A DNA stretch of 64,000 bases from Ktedonobacteraceae bacterium (lineage in GTDB: Bacteria > Chloroflexota > Ktedonobacteria > Ktedonobacterales > Ktedonobacteraceae). The translations under genes were made by a program, and so were the position numbers. Within the stretch, counting starts at the first letter, position 1. Each line of letters starts with the position of its first letter. The stretch spans positions 62,001-126,000 of the forward strand of contig DASRBN010000015.1 of NCBI GenBank assembly GCA_035653615.1. The letters run 5' to 3'. Shown piece after piece: positions 8,293 to 15,940 of the stretch. The notes below the pieces were generated by a model. It worked only from the letters and a program-made list of their open reading frames with translations. It was not told the DNA's origin and ran no database searches.

Positions 8293-9663
8293 TCATGGGG
8301 CCTGTAGCTGGCTGTTGACCTTGGTAGCAGCGTCGTTGAGGGCCGATTGTGCGTCCTGCTTGCCGAGCAGGACGGCATCGATGGCGTTACTGACATCCGT
8401 ATGGATGGTGGCGTCCTGTGGGCCATAGTAGTCGGCGTAGCTATATGGCGCTGCGTCAAAGAGTACCTTGAAGCCCGGGTTGGTGGTGAAGTAGGGCGCG
8501 TTGGCCAGGCTCTTGAGGGTCGGCAGGGCGAAGCCCGCGTTCAACTGGCTCTCCTGTACGGTTGAGCCAGTCATGTACTTAATCAGTTCCCAGGCTGCCT
8601 CAGGATGCTTGGTGCCGGAATAGGCTGACCAGGCATTGGTGAAAGTTAGATTGGCACGCTTACCGGTAGGAGCAACCGGCAGGGGAGCGATGCCGTACTG
8701 GACGTTTGGATAGGTTGAGGACAGGAAGGGGAGCATCCAGCCGCCCTCGATTACCATTGCCGCACGCTGCTTACCAAAGGCTTCACCGTTCCACCCCGCG
8801 CCCACCGTTGTTGGCAGCGCGCCGGTGTTGTTCTTGAAGAAGCTGTCATAGTAGTTCAGCGCATTGACACCTTGCTGATTGTTGAAGGTAGCCTGCGTGC
8901 CGTCTTTGTTGAGGACGGAGCCGCCATCCGCGAACAGGAAGGCGCCCCAGCGGGACAGGTCGGCGGAAAGGACGATGCCGTAGACCGAGTTGGGGGAGCC
9001 AGGATTTTTGGTCAGCTTCTGGGCGTCATTCTGCAAATCGGTCCAGGTCCAGTTGGCGCTGGGGGCAGATAAGCCAGCTGCCTGGAACATCTGCTTGTTG
9101 TAGAAGACACCCAGGCTGTTCCAGTCTTTTGGCAAGCCATATACTTGCCCACTGGTGCAGACAAACGGGTTGATCAAGGCGGAGTAGTAGTCGCTGGCCT
9201 TCACGCCGTCGCGCGCCATGTAGGGTGAGAGGTTGAGCAGTTTGCCGCCGCTAATGTACTCACTGGCCATGGCCGGCTGCAGGTAGAAGACGTCGGGAAC
9301 GGTGTTGCTGGCGATGTTGGCGCGCATCTTGGTGGGATAATCACCGGTGATGGGCGCCCAGGTGATGTGAATGTTGGGGTGCAGCTTTTCGAAGTTGTTC
9401 AGGTTTTGCTGCACCAGCGCGTCCTCTGCTGGCGTCGAGGTCCAACCGGAGACGGTCAGCGAGATATTGCCGCTTTCAGGCGCGGCAGCTGTCGTGTTCG
9501 TACTGCTGGGGCAGGAGTTGTAGGGGTTACCACCCGCAAGCCCCTGCTGGCTCACTCCGTTGTTGCCACTTCCACCGCTGCTGCCGTTGTTGTTACCGCA
9601 GGCGGCCAGGATCAAGGTAAAGATAACAAAGATAGGTACGAGCGTTGTAATGAGTCGTTTCAT
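8293..9663 (-). CDS. Sugar-binding lipoprotein of the ABC importer
   Basis: A 456-residue extracellular solute-binding protein (family 1, MalE-like). The N-terminus MKRLITTL, a hydrophobic core and the lipobox ILAAC (Cys22) show lipid anchoring outside the membrane. A Ser/Gly/Asn linker follows. The body carries typical features such as DVFYLQPAMASEYI, PKDWNSLGVFYNKQMF and AAMVIEGGWMLPFL. I choose the ATG at 9663 because AGGAGG sits 7 bases upstream and the signal peptide begins there, although the frame is open to 9732. It delivers substrate to the two downstream permeases. Confidence 0.9.
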   Translation of the reverse strand: MKRLITTLVPIFVIFTLILAACGNNNGSSGGSGNNGVSQQGLAGGNPYNSCPSSTNTTAAAPESGNISLTVSGWTSTPAEDALVQQNLNNFEKLHPNIHITWAPITGDYPTKMRANIASNTVPDVFYLQPAMASEYISGGKLLNLSPYMARDGVKASDYYSALINPFVCTSGQVYGLPKDWNSLGVFYNKQMFQAAGLSAPSANWTWTDLQNDAQKLTKNPGSPNSVYGIVLSADLSRWGAFLFADGGSVLNKDGTQATFNNQQGVNALNYYDSFFKNNTGALPTTVGAGWNGEAFGKQRAAMVIEGGWMLPFLSSTYPNVQYGIAPLPVAPTGKRANLTFTNAWSAYSGTKHPEAAWELIKYMTGSTVQESQLNAGFALPTLKSLANAPYFTTNPGFKVLFDAAPYSYADYYGPQDATIHTDVSNAIDAVLLGKQDAQSALNDAATKVNSQLQAP

Positions 9664-9762
9664 AACAAGCCTCCTGAAGGTGACTTTTGAGAAGCCACGC
9701 TTTGTGCTGCCTGGTAGGGCGAGCGACGGCACTCAGGAAGATGAGTGAAGCGACTCACAACA

Positions 9763-12189
9763 CTACCAGGCTACAAGGAATTCATACCGGTGGTATCCTC
9801 TGATGGGAGAGGCTGCTACCACCTGCCATGCCGGTTGATCATGCTCCTTTGTACGATCATCTACGATGTATCTATGATACTGAATGGCGTCCCCGTTCAA
9901 GGAGACACAACGAGGCTCCCTTGAATCAGGATACGTAATACCGAGTGTTACCTGATACAGCGGGTCCCCGGTTTCCAGAATGAGGCGCGTTTCCGCTCCG
10001 GTTTCTTCCACTTGAAGATGCATGCTGGTTGACCCGACACGCACATTGCTGAGGCGCACATGCTTCCAGCTGGCGGGAAGATGCGGAACGAAGCGCACAG
10101 AACGCGAAGCGGCGTCAGGCCGGAATCCAAGAAAGTAATGAACCACGGGCCAGATAATGCCGACGCTTGACCAGGCCTGGATAAAACACCCGCCATCCGG
10201 CGAAACCTCGCTCATCGCGCCTGGCATGGCATAGGGCAGTGTGGCCGCTATTTTGCGGCAGAGCATCAAAGCCTGCTCTACGCGTCCGTAGCGTGCCTCA
10301 GCTGCCACCATCAAGCCGCTGGGCAGGGTCATGGTGACGCGATGCCGGTCTGGATTGAGGTAGATGCCCCAGGGTCCCATGAACTCGTCCGACTCCAGGC
10401 GAGCAAAAGCGCGTTCCGCCTGTTTATAGGTTGCCAGTCCCGTCTCCATGGGAGTCAGGGCGATCATATGCTTCAGCAACCAGGGACGTTCTTGCTCCAG
10501 CGCTTCCTGGTCAAGAGGATGCTGCTGGGCAAAGCGTTCGAGCATGCTATCGCTGTACTCCAATTCGACCAGGTCGCCCGGCCACAAGGGTTTTTCTGCA
10601 CGCAAAAGCTGGTGCGAGGTGGCGAGCGCTTGCGCGGAGGTGAAGATATCACCGTACATGCCCTCGCCGGGCATCCACCACACGCTATTGACATGCGCGC
10701 GTAGTTGCTGCGCCTTTTGCCGCAGTTCGGGAACGAGGGCCTCATCGCCGGCAGCTTGAGCGAGTTCTGCCAGGCAGAGCAGCGCCTCGTAGGTGTAGGC
10801 AGCGATATCCAGCGTTTTGAATCCCTCGCCATATTGCAGCTCGCGCGATTCAACCAGGCCCTTGCCGGTCGCGCACAGGTTGCCGTCCAGGTCGCGCTTC
10901 CCTAGCACAAGGTCGAGCAGGCCGCGTTTGCAGAAGGCATAGTGTTCTTGCAAGAACTCGCGGTCGCCCGTCCACATGAACGCGTGATAGCAGGCGCGGA
11001 CGAAGAGCAGCACTTCAACCAGGTGTCCGCTATCATGCACGTGTCCCTGCGTCAGAATTTCATGAACGACTCCGCCATCCTTGTTAATGGCCTGGCTATA
11101 ACGGGCAAGGTTGCGCAGCGAGGTTAGCGCCAGCTCGAACTGGCCGCTCGCGACAAGCGGAAGGGTCGTATAGGTTGTATCCTTGCCGAACCACCACGGG
11201 AAGTCTGGCAACCCGGCGGCCATTCCCTGCCCGATACCGGGAACCTTGCGTTCCAGCATCTGCAACGTGACTTTGGCCCAACCAAAGGCCGTGTCGATTA
11301 ACTCATCGTCGCTCGCCAGCGCGCAGCGTTCAATGATCTCCTGGTAGACTTGCCTCTGTCGTTCGATCAGTTCGCGAGAGTGAGCGCAGAGACGCTGGTA
11401 GGTCGCGAGAGCTGCATCAGCGGAGCGCGTTGAGCCTGCTATGATGCACATCACCTCCTTTGTCGATTCAGGCGGCAGTTCCACCTGGTAGCGCAAGTAC
11501 CCGCTGATGCCCTGGCCGCCGGTCTGCCTGGTCGCCCACAGGTCGTTTCCGATGGTGACGGCGAACGGTCGCCGCTGCGATCCAAAGAGTACAAAAGCCG
11601 GATTGACAGTATTGTAGGCCGCGATACATGCCTGTTTATCAAGGTAGGCTGCCTCATCGCGTCCATCGCGCCAGGGCAGGCGGTTCTCGCCCAACCAGGC
11701 TGTCCGCAGGTCGGTGCGGGCTAGAAAATGCAACACGAGAGCCAGCTTTTTCCGGTGCTGATTCCGCAGCACCAGCTGGATCAGCATGCCTTCTTCATCA
11801 TCCACGCCGTATTCGTGGCGGGCCACTTCGAGCTTCGGTAACTGGTAGGTGATCTCTACCTCGCCGGGCGTCATACGCCAGTGGCTGGCCTGAGTCAACC
11901 AGTGAATCTTCTCACCGGCGCCTGCCAGCTTGCCGGTTCCAAAAGAGATGCCGAGCCAGAAGCCATCCAGCAATTTGATGGGATGATCCCAGACGCCGGC
12001 CATCTCACCAGGCTGTCTCCAGCCGATATCAGGAAACTCGCCATTTTGCGTGGCGATGCTATAGACACGGTTGCCTGCCGTAACAAAAGGCTGGTCGAGG
12101 TTTGCAGTATGTTCAAGTGACCAGGGCCAGCGTTGAACTCGCACGTCTTCGAGCGTCAAGCGTTGTTGTTCGATAGGGGGAACCACCAT
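9763..12189 (-). CDS. Large glycoside hydrolase-like protein (debranching/GH-type alpha/alpha barrel)
   Basis: About 808 residues. The N-terminal half is beta-rich (ASHWRMTPGEVEITYQLP, LHFLARTDLRTAW), like the N-terminal domain of debranching or bacterial trehalase-like enzymes. The C-terminal half is a helical barrel with GLPDFPWWFGKDTTYT (about residues 330-345) and WVSS-like loops (IQAWSSVGIIWPVVHYFLG). It probably hydrolyses the imported oligosaccharide. There is no signal peptide, so it is cytoplasmic. The frame is open to 12276, but I favour the ATG at 12189 behind GGAGGG. It is the first enzyme gene after the regulator and precedes the binding protein. Exact specificity is unknown. Confidence 0.7.
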   Translation of the reverse strand: MVVPPIEQQRLTLEDVRVQRWPWSLEHTANLDQPFVTAGNRVYSIATQNGEFPDIGWRQPGEMAGVWDHPIKLLDGFWLGISFGTGKLAGAGEKIHWLTQASHWRMTPGEVEITYQLPKLEVARHEYGVDDEEGMLIQLVLRNQHRKKLALVLHFLARTDLRTAWLGENRLPWRDGRDEAAYLDKQACIAAYNTVNPAFVLFGSQRRPFAVTIGNDLWATRQTGGQGISGYLRYQVELPPESTKEVMCIIAGSTRSADAALATYQRLCAHSRELIERQRQVYQEIIERCALASDDELIDTAFGWAKVTLQMLERKVPGIGQGMAAGLPDFPWWFGKDTTYTTLPLVASGQFELALTSLRNLARYSQAINKDGGVVHEILTQGHVHDSGHLVEVLLFVRACYHAFMWTGDREFLQEHYAFCKRGLLDLVLGKRDLDGNLCATGKGLVESRELQYGEGFKTLDIAAYTYEALLCLAELAQAAGDEALVPELRQKAQQLRAHVNSVWWMPGEGMYGDIFTSAQALATSHQLLRAEKPLWPGDLVELEYSDSMLERFAQQHPLDQEALEQERPWLLKHMIALTPMETGLATYKQAERAFARLESDEFMGPWGIYLNPDRHRVTMTLPSGLMVAAEARYGRVEQALMLCRKIAATLPYAMPGAMSEVSPDGGCFIQAWSSVGIIWPVVHYFLGFRPDAASRSVRFVPHLPASWKHVRLSNVRVGSTSMHLQVEETGAETRLILETGDPLYQVTLGITYPDSREPRCVSLNGDAIQYHRYIVDDRTKEHDQPAWQVVAASPIRGYHRYEFLVAW

Positions 12190-12372
12190 AAAGCCCTCCA
12201 TAACAGAAGTGACATACGCTCGCCGGTGTACTCCTCCGGGAAATGCTGTAGGATAGAGTGCGGATTGATCCAGCACGTCGCCTTGTAGGAAGTGTAACGA
12301 GCAAGCGTCACAATAACGTTACAGACAGGTTACATCGTGGTTGCAAAAAAGGAAAGAAAGCCACATTTCGCC

Positions 12373-13869
12373 TTATTGTAGCGAAGGAGAGAGGACGAGT
12401 TCGGCGAGTGCATTCTGGCGAAACGCGCTCTGGCGTAAAGGCGTCAATCGTTTCTCCGCGCGCCCGGTGCGGGCCGTTCCCAGGATGTAGACACTGCCGC
12501 GTTTGGTATGGCGAACGAGGTGGCCGACCAGGGCCAGGGTCGCTTTGTCTGCCCAGTGGAGATCATCGAGTTGCAGCAGCACAGGGCGTTGCGGTTGAGC
12601 GAGTTGGTCGAAGAGCGCGACAATCGCGTCGGCGAAGATGAGTGGCTCGATGGGGCCTCGCTCCTGCCACGTCACTTCGCATGGAAAGAGGTCTGGGAGA
12701 AAGCGGGCAAGCGCGGCGAACCAGATTCCGGGCAGGTTCACCCGGTGAATATCCTGCTCTTTCAGGCCGCCTCGTAGGGCCTCGATGATGGCATGATAAG
12801 GAAGTTTGCGCTCGACCTGCTGGCAGGCTCCCCATAACACCAGCCAGTCGGCAGGCAAACGCTTGCGTAGTTCGTTCAGAAGGGCTGTCTTCCCGCTGCC
12901 CGCCTCACCGAAGAGCAATAATAAAGGCGCGTCTAGCGTGGAACCGGCCAGCCGTTGCTGGAGCCACGCCAGTTCGTGGATGCGCCCAACCAGAAGCGAC
13001 GGCGAGGCCTCGATTGGCTCCAGCGCCGGTCGAACGGGAAGAAAGGTTGGCGGGCCTTGTATCGCTGGAGATAAAGTTGAAGAGAGAGGCGATGGGGAAG
13101 ATGAGATTCGCGAGGGCGTTGAGGTGGCAGGCCACTTACTGCTATGCACGATTTGCTCGTAGAGAGCCCGCGTGGTAGCAGAGGGTTTTACCGAAAGCTC
13201 CTGCGCCAGCACTGTGCGGAGTCGCTCGTATTGACGTAGGGCCTCGGTTCTATCACCCATCGTCCAGTAAAGGCGCATCAGGCAGGCATGCGCCTCTTCT
13301 GCCAGCGGGTCGGCATCCAGCAGCAGGTGAAGACACGTAATGGCCTGCTCGTACTGCTGGTCGGCCTCATTTAGCTCCGCCAGCTGGCGCAGGGCCGACA
13401 GGTAGCGATGGCGAAAGTGGTCCCGTGTGCTGCGCACCCAGGCATCGAAGCTGGTAGAATCCTTCAGGAAAAATCCGTCAAGAAAATCGCCGCGATAGAG
13501 TTGTATCGCCTGGTTCAGATTGCGTGACGTGGCCGCTGTATCTTTTTCGAAGATTTCGGTATCGAGCCAGATGGGGGCGAGGGGATTGAAGGTCAGCAGG
13601 TCACCATCGCCGGTGATCCATTCGACAGAAGCGTCGAAGCTGCGTAGTTGAGCGCGCACCTCGGCCAGCGCGGTCTTGAAAGCGTGGCGCGCGCTCTCCT
13701 CATCCATCTCGCCGCACAGCAGGGCCAGTAGACGCTCCCGTGGCTGGGGCGTATGCGTTGAGACCATGTAGTAGAGCAGGGCACGCGAGCGCCTGCGCGG
13801 TATGCGGATCAGTCGTTCATTGTAAGATATCTCTGGTGGCCCCAGGAGCCGGAAAATAAGCTGTTGCAT
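12373..13869 (-). CDS. BTAD (SARP-like) regulator with AAA ATPase domain, C-terminally truncated
   Basis: 498 residues: an N-terminal OmpR-like winged helix (1-95), a bacterial transcriptional activator domain of helical repeats (about 100-245), a Ser/Pro-rich linker and an AAA/STAND ATPase domain. The ATPase has Walker A GEAGSGKT (about residue 325) and Walker B LLQLDDLHWAD (about 440). Full-length relatives run to about 1000 residues with a TPR tail. This one stops right after the NALAELVLSP segment, where the family normally continues, so the sensor region has probably been deleted. GGAAGG precedes the ATG. It is the promoter-proximal gene of the sugar operon and probably its regulator. 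Confidence 0.8.
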   Translation of the reverse strand: MQQLIFRLLGPPEISYNERLIRIPRRRSRALLYYMVSTHTPQPRERLLALLCGEMDEESARHAFKTALAEVRAQLRSFDASVEWITGDGDLLTFNPLAPIWLDTEIFEKDTAATSRNLNQAIQLYRGDFLDGFFLKDSTSFDAWVRSTRDHFRHRYLSALRQLAELNEADQQYEQAITCLHLLLDADPLAEEAHACLMRLYWTMGDRTEALRQYERLRTVLAQELSVKPSATTRALYEQIVHSSKWPATSTPSRISSSPSPLSSTLSPAIQGPPTFLPVRPALEPIEASPSLLVGRIHELAWLQQRLAGSTLDAPLLLLFGEAGSGKTALLNELRKRLPADWLVLWGACQQVERKLPYHAIIEALRGGLKEQDIHRVNLPGIWFAALARFLPDLFPCEVTWQERGPIEPLIFADAIVALFDQLAQPQRPVLLQLDDLHWADKATLALVGHLVRHTKRGSVYILGTARTGRAEKRLTPLRQSAFRQNALAELVLSPSLQ

Positions 13870-14285
13870 ACCTTTCCTTCCCAGCCAGACCTGTAGGGAC
13901 AGCGCCTTGTGCCTATCCTCTTATATCCCCAAGTATATATCAAGCCCGTTGAATGCTCCAAGCTCAACAAACAAACGCTTTAATACTATGTATAGCTCTG
14001 ATACCGATTTTCATGGCTTGCCACTGAAAGCCAGTTCGGACGTATCATTCTGAGCGCAGCGAAGAATCTGAAGCAAGCCCCTGATCGATCTGGTTCTTAC
14101 AGATTCCTCGCTGCGCTCAGAATGACAAGCGAGGAGGTATTTTCAGAGCAAGCTATTGGAATAAAAGTTACTTACTTTTATGTTTCACCGTTAATAAAGA
14201 ACATTTCTGCAAGGTGTGTGACGCCCATAAAGGAAAGGGGGGAGCCACACGAAGCCTGCATCAAATACTTTTCAGGAAAGGGGTT
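13870..14285. other. Divergent intergenic region
   Basis: About 415 bases between the divergently transcribed regulator and DoxX genes. It must hold both promoters and contains the palindromic repeat at 14044-14126. No convincing promoter boxes or small gene were seen. Confidence 0.5.
14044..14126. repeat. Dispersed palindromic repeat, family A, copy 1
   Basis: TCATTCTGAGCGCAGCGAAG with following AATCT (14045-14069) recurs inverted at 14101-14125 with one base different, enclosing about 30 unrelated bases. The same arms occur near 41663, 47589 and 59748. There is no open reading frame in it; it behaves like a REP/MITE-type non-coding repeat. Confidence 0.85.
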
Positions 14286-14855
14286 ATGTGTATGGGTATC
14301 TCGCTTTCTCTCGGTCTCCTTCTTCTCCGGCTGGTCGCCGGATTGACGATTGCCGCGCATGGGGCGCAAAAACTTTTTGGCTGGTTCGGCGGTCCGGGTT
14401 TAGCCGGAACCATGAAAATGCAAGAAAGAATGGGCTTGAAGCCGTATGTGCTGTGGGCCAGTTTCGTTATCCTCGGCGAACTTGGCGGCGGCCTCTCCTT
14501 AGCGCTCGGCTTCCTGACACCTCTGGGAGCTGCAGGTATATTTGGCGCCATGTCCATGGCGATTGCCAAAAGCCACTGGAAGAACGGTTTCTGGAATAGC
14601 AAGCGGGGCATTGAGTTTCCGCTACAGTTGCTCGCAGCTGCCATGGCTCTTGGCCTGACCGGTCCGGGCAGCTATTCTCTAGATGCCCTCTTCGGCATCT
14701 CCCTCCCGGCGCCATTGCTCTTTCTCATTCTGGCTCTGGTGGCGCTCCTCGTAGACATCGTTGGCCTCGCCATAGGCCGCGCGGCCGCTCCTGCTGCCGC
14801 TCCTGCCTCGCCGCCCGCGACCACACAGAGTGAACCTCGACCTGGCGCACCATAA
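14286..14855 (+). CDS. DoxX family membrane protein
   Basis: A 189-residue membrane protein with the DoxX signature: LRLVAGLTIAAHGAQKLFGWFGG at residues 12-35, then three further hydrophobic segments and a Pro/Ala-rich tail. DoxX proteins are four-helix membrane proteins, some of which associate with thiol redox or terminal oxidase systems. The ATG at 14286 lies close behind AAAGGGG; a second ATG at 14292 is equally usable. A thioredoxin-like gene follows on the same strand, compatible with a membrane redox role, though the hairpin-forming repeat at 14865-14919 lies between them. Confidence 0.85.
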   Translation: MCMGISLSLGLLLLRLVAGLTIAAHGAQKLFGWFGGPGLAGTMKMQERMGLKPYVLWASFVILGELGGGLSLALGFLTPLGAAGIFGAMSMAIAKSHWKNGFWNSKRGIEFPLQLLAAAMALGLTGPGSYSLDALFGISLPAPLLFLILALVALLVDIVGLAIGRAAAPAAAPASPPATTQSEPRPGAP

Positions 14856-14864
14856 GCGACTCTG

Positions 14865-14919
14865 TAGATGCTCATCACATGGTACTTCGTTCAACATGCT
14901 ACGATGTGATGAGCATCTA
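14865..14919. repeat. Perfect 16-bp inverted repeat after the DoxX gene
   Basis: TAGATGCTCATCACAT (14865-14880) pairs perfectly with ATGTGATGAGCATCTA (14904-14919) over a 23-base spacer, 10 bases past the DoxX stop. There is no T run after it, so it is not a classic terminator. It could be an mRNA 3'-end stabiliser or an operator for the downstream gene. Confidence 0.6.
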
Positions 14920-15016
14920 TCAGGAGAAAAAGCGCCAGCATGTCACCGGCTGATTCCTCTTGCACGCACTCAACCATGGCCTTATACTATATATGGTCTG
15001 GAAGGAGTTTTTTTGT

Positions 15017-15688
15017 ATGTCCCGGCAGTTATCGAAAACAAAAGAGCAGGCAAAACAGGAGCAGCAACTGGCGCGTACCCAGCGGCAAGAATTGAAAGCC
15101 GAACTGGCAGAACACTACGCAGAGCGTCCGCGCGCCCCTCGAAACCGGCGCAGGACTATCACATTTGTCGTCCTCGGCATCATCGCAGTCCTGGCCGGCA
15201 TCTTTGCTTTTCTCGTCTTATTGCCATCGCCAACGCAACAGCCAACGGGCGGCGTACCCGTGGGTACTGCTGCGCCCGGGTTTGTCTTGCCAATTTATGG
15301 TGGTTCAGGCAGCGGATCTATAGACCTGCGTGCCCTGCGCGGCCATCCCGTCGTCATCAACTTCTGGTCCGAATCCTGCACACCCTGTCGCAGCGAAATG
15401 CCGTTTCTCGAACACACCTACACGCAGCTGCACGGCGCCTTCGTTTTGCTCGGCGTCGATCAGGCCGATCCAAAGGATGACATCGCCTCTTTTGGCAAGA
15501 CGTTTCAGATCACCTATCCACTCCTGTTCGATCCAGGAGATAAAACCAATATTGCATACGGTGTCACTGCCATTCCCACAACCTATTTCATTGACAGCAA
15601 TGGCATCGTGCGCTCCGTCTTCGTAGAGCAGCTCACAACAAAAACCTTGCAGCAGGGCCTGGCCTCGATAGGCGTACATGTTGCGTAG
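15017..15688 (+). CDS. TlpA/ResA-like membrane-anchored thiol-disulfide oxidoreductase
   Basis: A 223-residue protein. A charged, Gln/Lys-rich cytoplasmic start (residues 1-45) is followed by one membrane anchor (ITFVVLGIIAVLAGIFAFLVL, about 48-70) and an extracytoplasmic thioredoxin fold. The redox motif is FWSESCTPCRSEMPF (about 117-131), and the cis-Pro loop is AIPTTYFID. Such proteins reduce disulfides in exported proteins, for example apocytochrome c. The ATG at 15017 is chosen because GAAGGAG lies 10 bases upstream. The TAG stop lies inside a family B repeat. Confidence 0.88.
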   Translation: MSRQLSKTKEQAKQEQQLARTQRQELKAELAEHYAERPRAPRNRRRTITFVVLGIIAVLAGIFAFLVLLPSPTQQPTGGVPVGTAAPGFVLPIYGGSGSGSIDLRALRGHPVVINFWSESCTPCRSEMPFLEHTYTQLHGAFVLLGVDQADPKDDIASFGKTFQITYPLLFDPGDKTNIAYGVTAIPTTYFIDSNGIVRSVFVEQLTTKTLQQGLASIGVHVA

Positions 15689-15785
15689 GGGCCGATTGAT
15701 CGCGCCCAGCGCCGATTGATCGGCCCGCATCCCTTGCCACGTAGGGGCCGATTGATCGCGCCCACCGCCGATTGATCGGCCCCAC
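15685..15785. repeat. Dispersed palindromic repeat, family B, two tandem copies
   Basis: GTAGGGGCCGATTGATCG begins at 15685 and again at 15741. Each is followed by the inverted counterpart CGCCGATTGATCGGCCC. Related copies are at 54380-54491, 55378-55397 and 61032-61144. The first copy supplies the stop codon of the thioredoxin-like gene. Confidence 0.85.
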
Positions 15786-15940
15786 GAGATTGCTGAACTC
15801 TTTTGTTCAACAACATCATCTGGCCCCTACGCCCTCATTCACAAAGCAATAAGGACTGTTAGAAACGCCATGAGCGTCAAGCACGTATTATTCAAGGTAC
15901 AACCTGTAATGACACATTCTGGCTCGCAAAGGAGAACTAC

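Noticed and set aside
14044-14126. Palindromic repeats as Rho-independent terminators
   Set aside because: The arms are separated by 18-30 bases and no U tract follows; the same sequence occurs in several unrelated gaps.
15685-15785. Tandem family B repeats as a CRISPR array
   Set aside because: There are only two units, the spacers are themselves repeated palindromic sequence, and no cas genes are present.
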